From assembly GCA_019351955.1 (NCBI GenBank), contig JABBOE010000014.1, positions 1 to 42,941 of the forward strand: a stretch of 42,941 nt of DNA, written 5' to 3'. The notes beneath the pieces were generated by a model. The model worked only from the letters and a program-made list of their open reading frames with translations, did not search any database and was not told where the DNA came from. Positions 42,786 to 42,941 of the stretch are shown here, in pieces. The first letter of the stretch is position 1. Each line of letters starts with the position of its first letter. The position numbers were made by a program, and so were the translations under genes. The stretch is from Pseudomonadota bacterium (GTDB taxonomy: Bacteria; Pseudomonadota; Gammaproteobacteria; Burkholderiales; Burkholderiaceae_C).

Positions 42786-42797
42786 GACGCATGCGTC
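42786..42797. promoter_or_regulatory. Perfect 12-bp palindrome upstream of rpmB
   Basis: GACGCATGCGTC overlaps the expected -35 region of the rpmB promoter, which argues for a regulatory site; no known consensus is recognised. Confidence 0.3.
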
Positions 42798-42805
42798 GAA
42801 CGTTG

Positions 42806-42811
42806 TACAAT
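42806..42811 (+). promoter_or_regulatory. -10 element of rpmB
   Basis: TACAAT sits 38 nt before the rpmB ATG in a T-rich stretch. The -35 hexamer is weak. Confidence 0.45.
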
Positions 42812-42849
42812 GTTTTGTTCATTTTCATCAAACCTAGGTGGAGTGCTCC

Positions 42850-42941
42850 ATGGCACGGGTCTGTCAAGTAACCGGCAAAGCGCCGATGGTGGGAGGGCCA
42901 TGGGGAAATCATACTAAAAATCAGGGATCAGGTGTTGCTTA
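42850..42941 (+). CDS. rpmB: 50S ribosomal protein L28, N-terminal fragment
   Basis: Begins MARVCQVTGKAPMVG, the invariant start of bacterial L28, after a ribosome binding site GGTGGAG. The expected continuation (about 62 more residues, NNVSHANNKTKRRF type) is absent. From about codon 16 the frame reads PWGNHTKNQG and onwards, and the base composition drops in GC. Either an insertion or rearrangement breaks the gene here, or the sequence end is a wrong join. The gene is normally followed by rpmG (L33). Only the first 15 codons can be trusted. Confidence 0.75.
   Translation, partial: MARVCQVTGKAPMVGGPWGNHTKNQGSGVA

Noticed and set aside
1-42941. CRISPR array, complete insertion sequence or intact prophage
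   Set aside because: I saw no regularly spaced repeats, no transposase or integrase frame, and no phage structural genes in the window.

Overview
The window is high-GC DNA with the gene content and order of a betaproteobacterium of the order Burkholderiales. The evidence is the run hemW-rdgB-rph-phosphatase-kinase facing yicC-gmk-rpoZ-spoT-greB, and the set pepA-holC-DUF2486-like gene divergent from lptF-lptG, which I recall as typical of that order. A Thiomonas-like organism is my best guess, but the genus cannot be fixed from sequence alone. Almost all of the window is ordinary chromosome.

Layout: 1-763, N-terminal part of a DUF445 membrane protein running off the left edge. 764-2260, a small cluster of phage-like or unknown ORFs with inverted repeats, ending at a tRNA-Ser(TGA) gene. 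2374-7126 (minus), hemW, rdgB, rph, a PP2C phosphatase and a Ser/Thr kinase, partly translationally coupled. 7224-11484 (plus), yicC, gmk, rpoZ, spoT (RNA and nucleotide stress metabolism, ppGpp). 11491-13306 (minus), greB and a branched-chain amino acid binding protein with strong terminator hairpins. 13604-15995 (minus), DUF2486-like gene, holC, pepA. 16138-22485 (plus), lptF-lptG (LPS export), a CysB-type regulator, an aminotransferase, an enoyl-CoA hydratase-like protein and a fumarylacetoacetate hydrolase family protein. 22536-24185 (minus), an amino acid permease; 24375-26231 (plus), recQ.

26585-32959 (minus) is the most unusual block. A PilB/GspE-type ATPase and a DUF4197 protein lie directly upstream, in the same direction, of a complete Mce/Mla-type lipid ABC transporter: STAS-permease, ATPase, MCE protein and auxiliary lipoprotein. 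32997-34451 holds a family 6 uracil/hypoxanthine-DNA glycosylase, tRNA-Gly(CCC) and trmB. 34500-36679 (minus) holds uppP and an NRAMP-like metal transporter with a Fur-box-like site upstream. 36980-37986 (plus) holds an isoaspartate methyltransferase-family protein and a rhodanese. 37951-41782 (minus) holds waaA, waaC and a phosphomannomutase/phosphoglucomutase (LPS core synthesis). 41909-42760 is apaH, and the right edge holds only the first codons of rpmB, whose reading frame changes character after about 15 codons.

Envelope biogenesis dominates: lptFG, waaA, waaC, phosphomannomutase, uppP and the Mce transporter. Next comes information processing and stress: spoT, rpoZ, greB, rph, gmk, holC, recQ, trmB. 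I see no CRISPR array, no complete insertion sequence and no complete prophage. I found no system that is clearly undescribed. The best candidates for follow-up are the ATPase-DUF4197-Mce gene block, the altered metal-site residues in the NRAMP protein, the tRNA-Ser-flanked gene remnant, and the abnormal rpmB junction.
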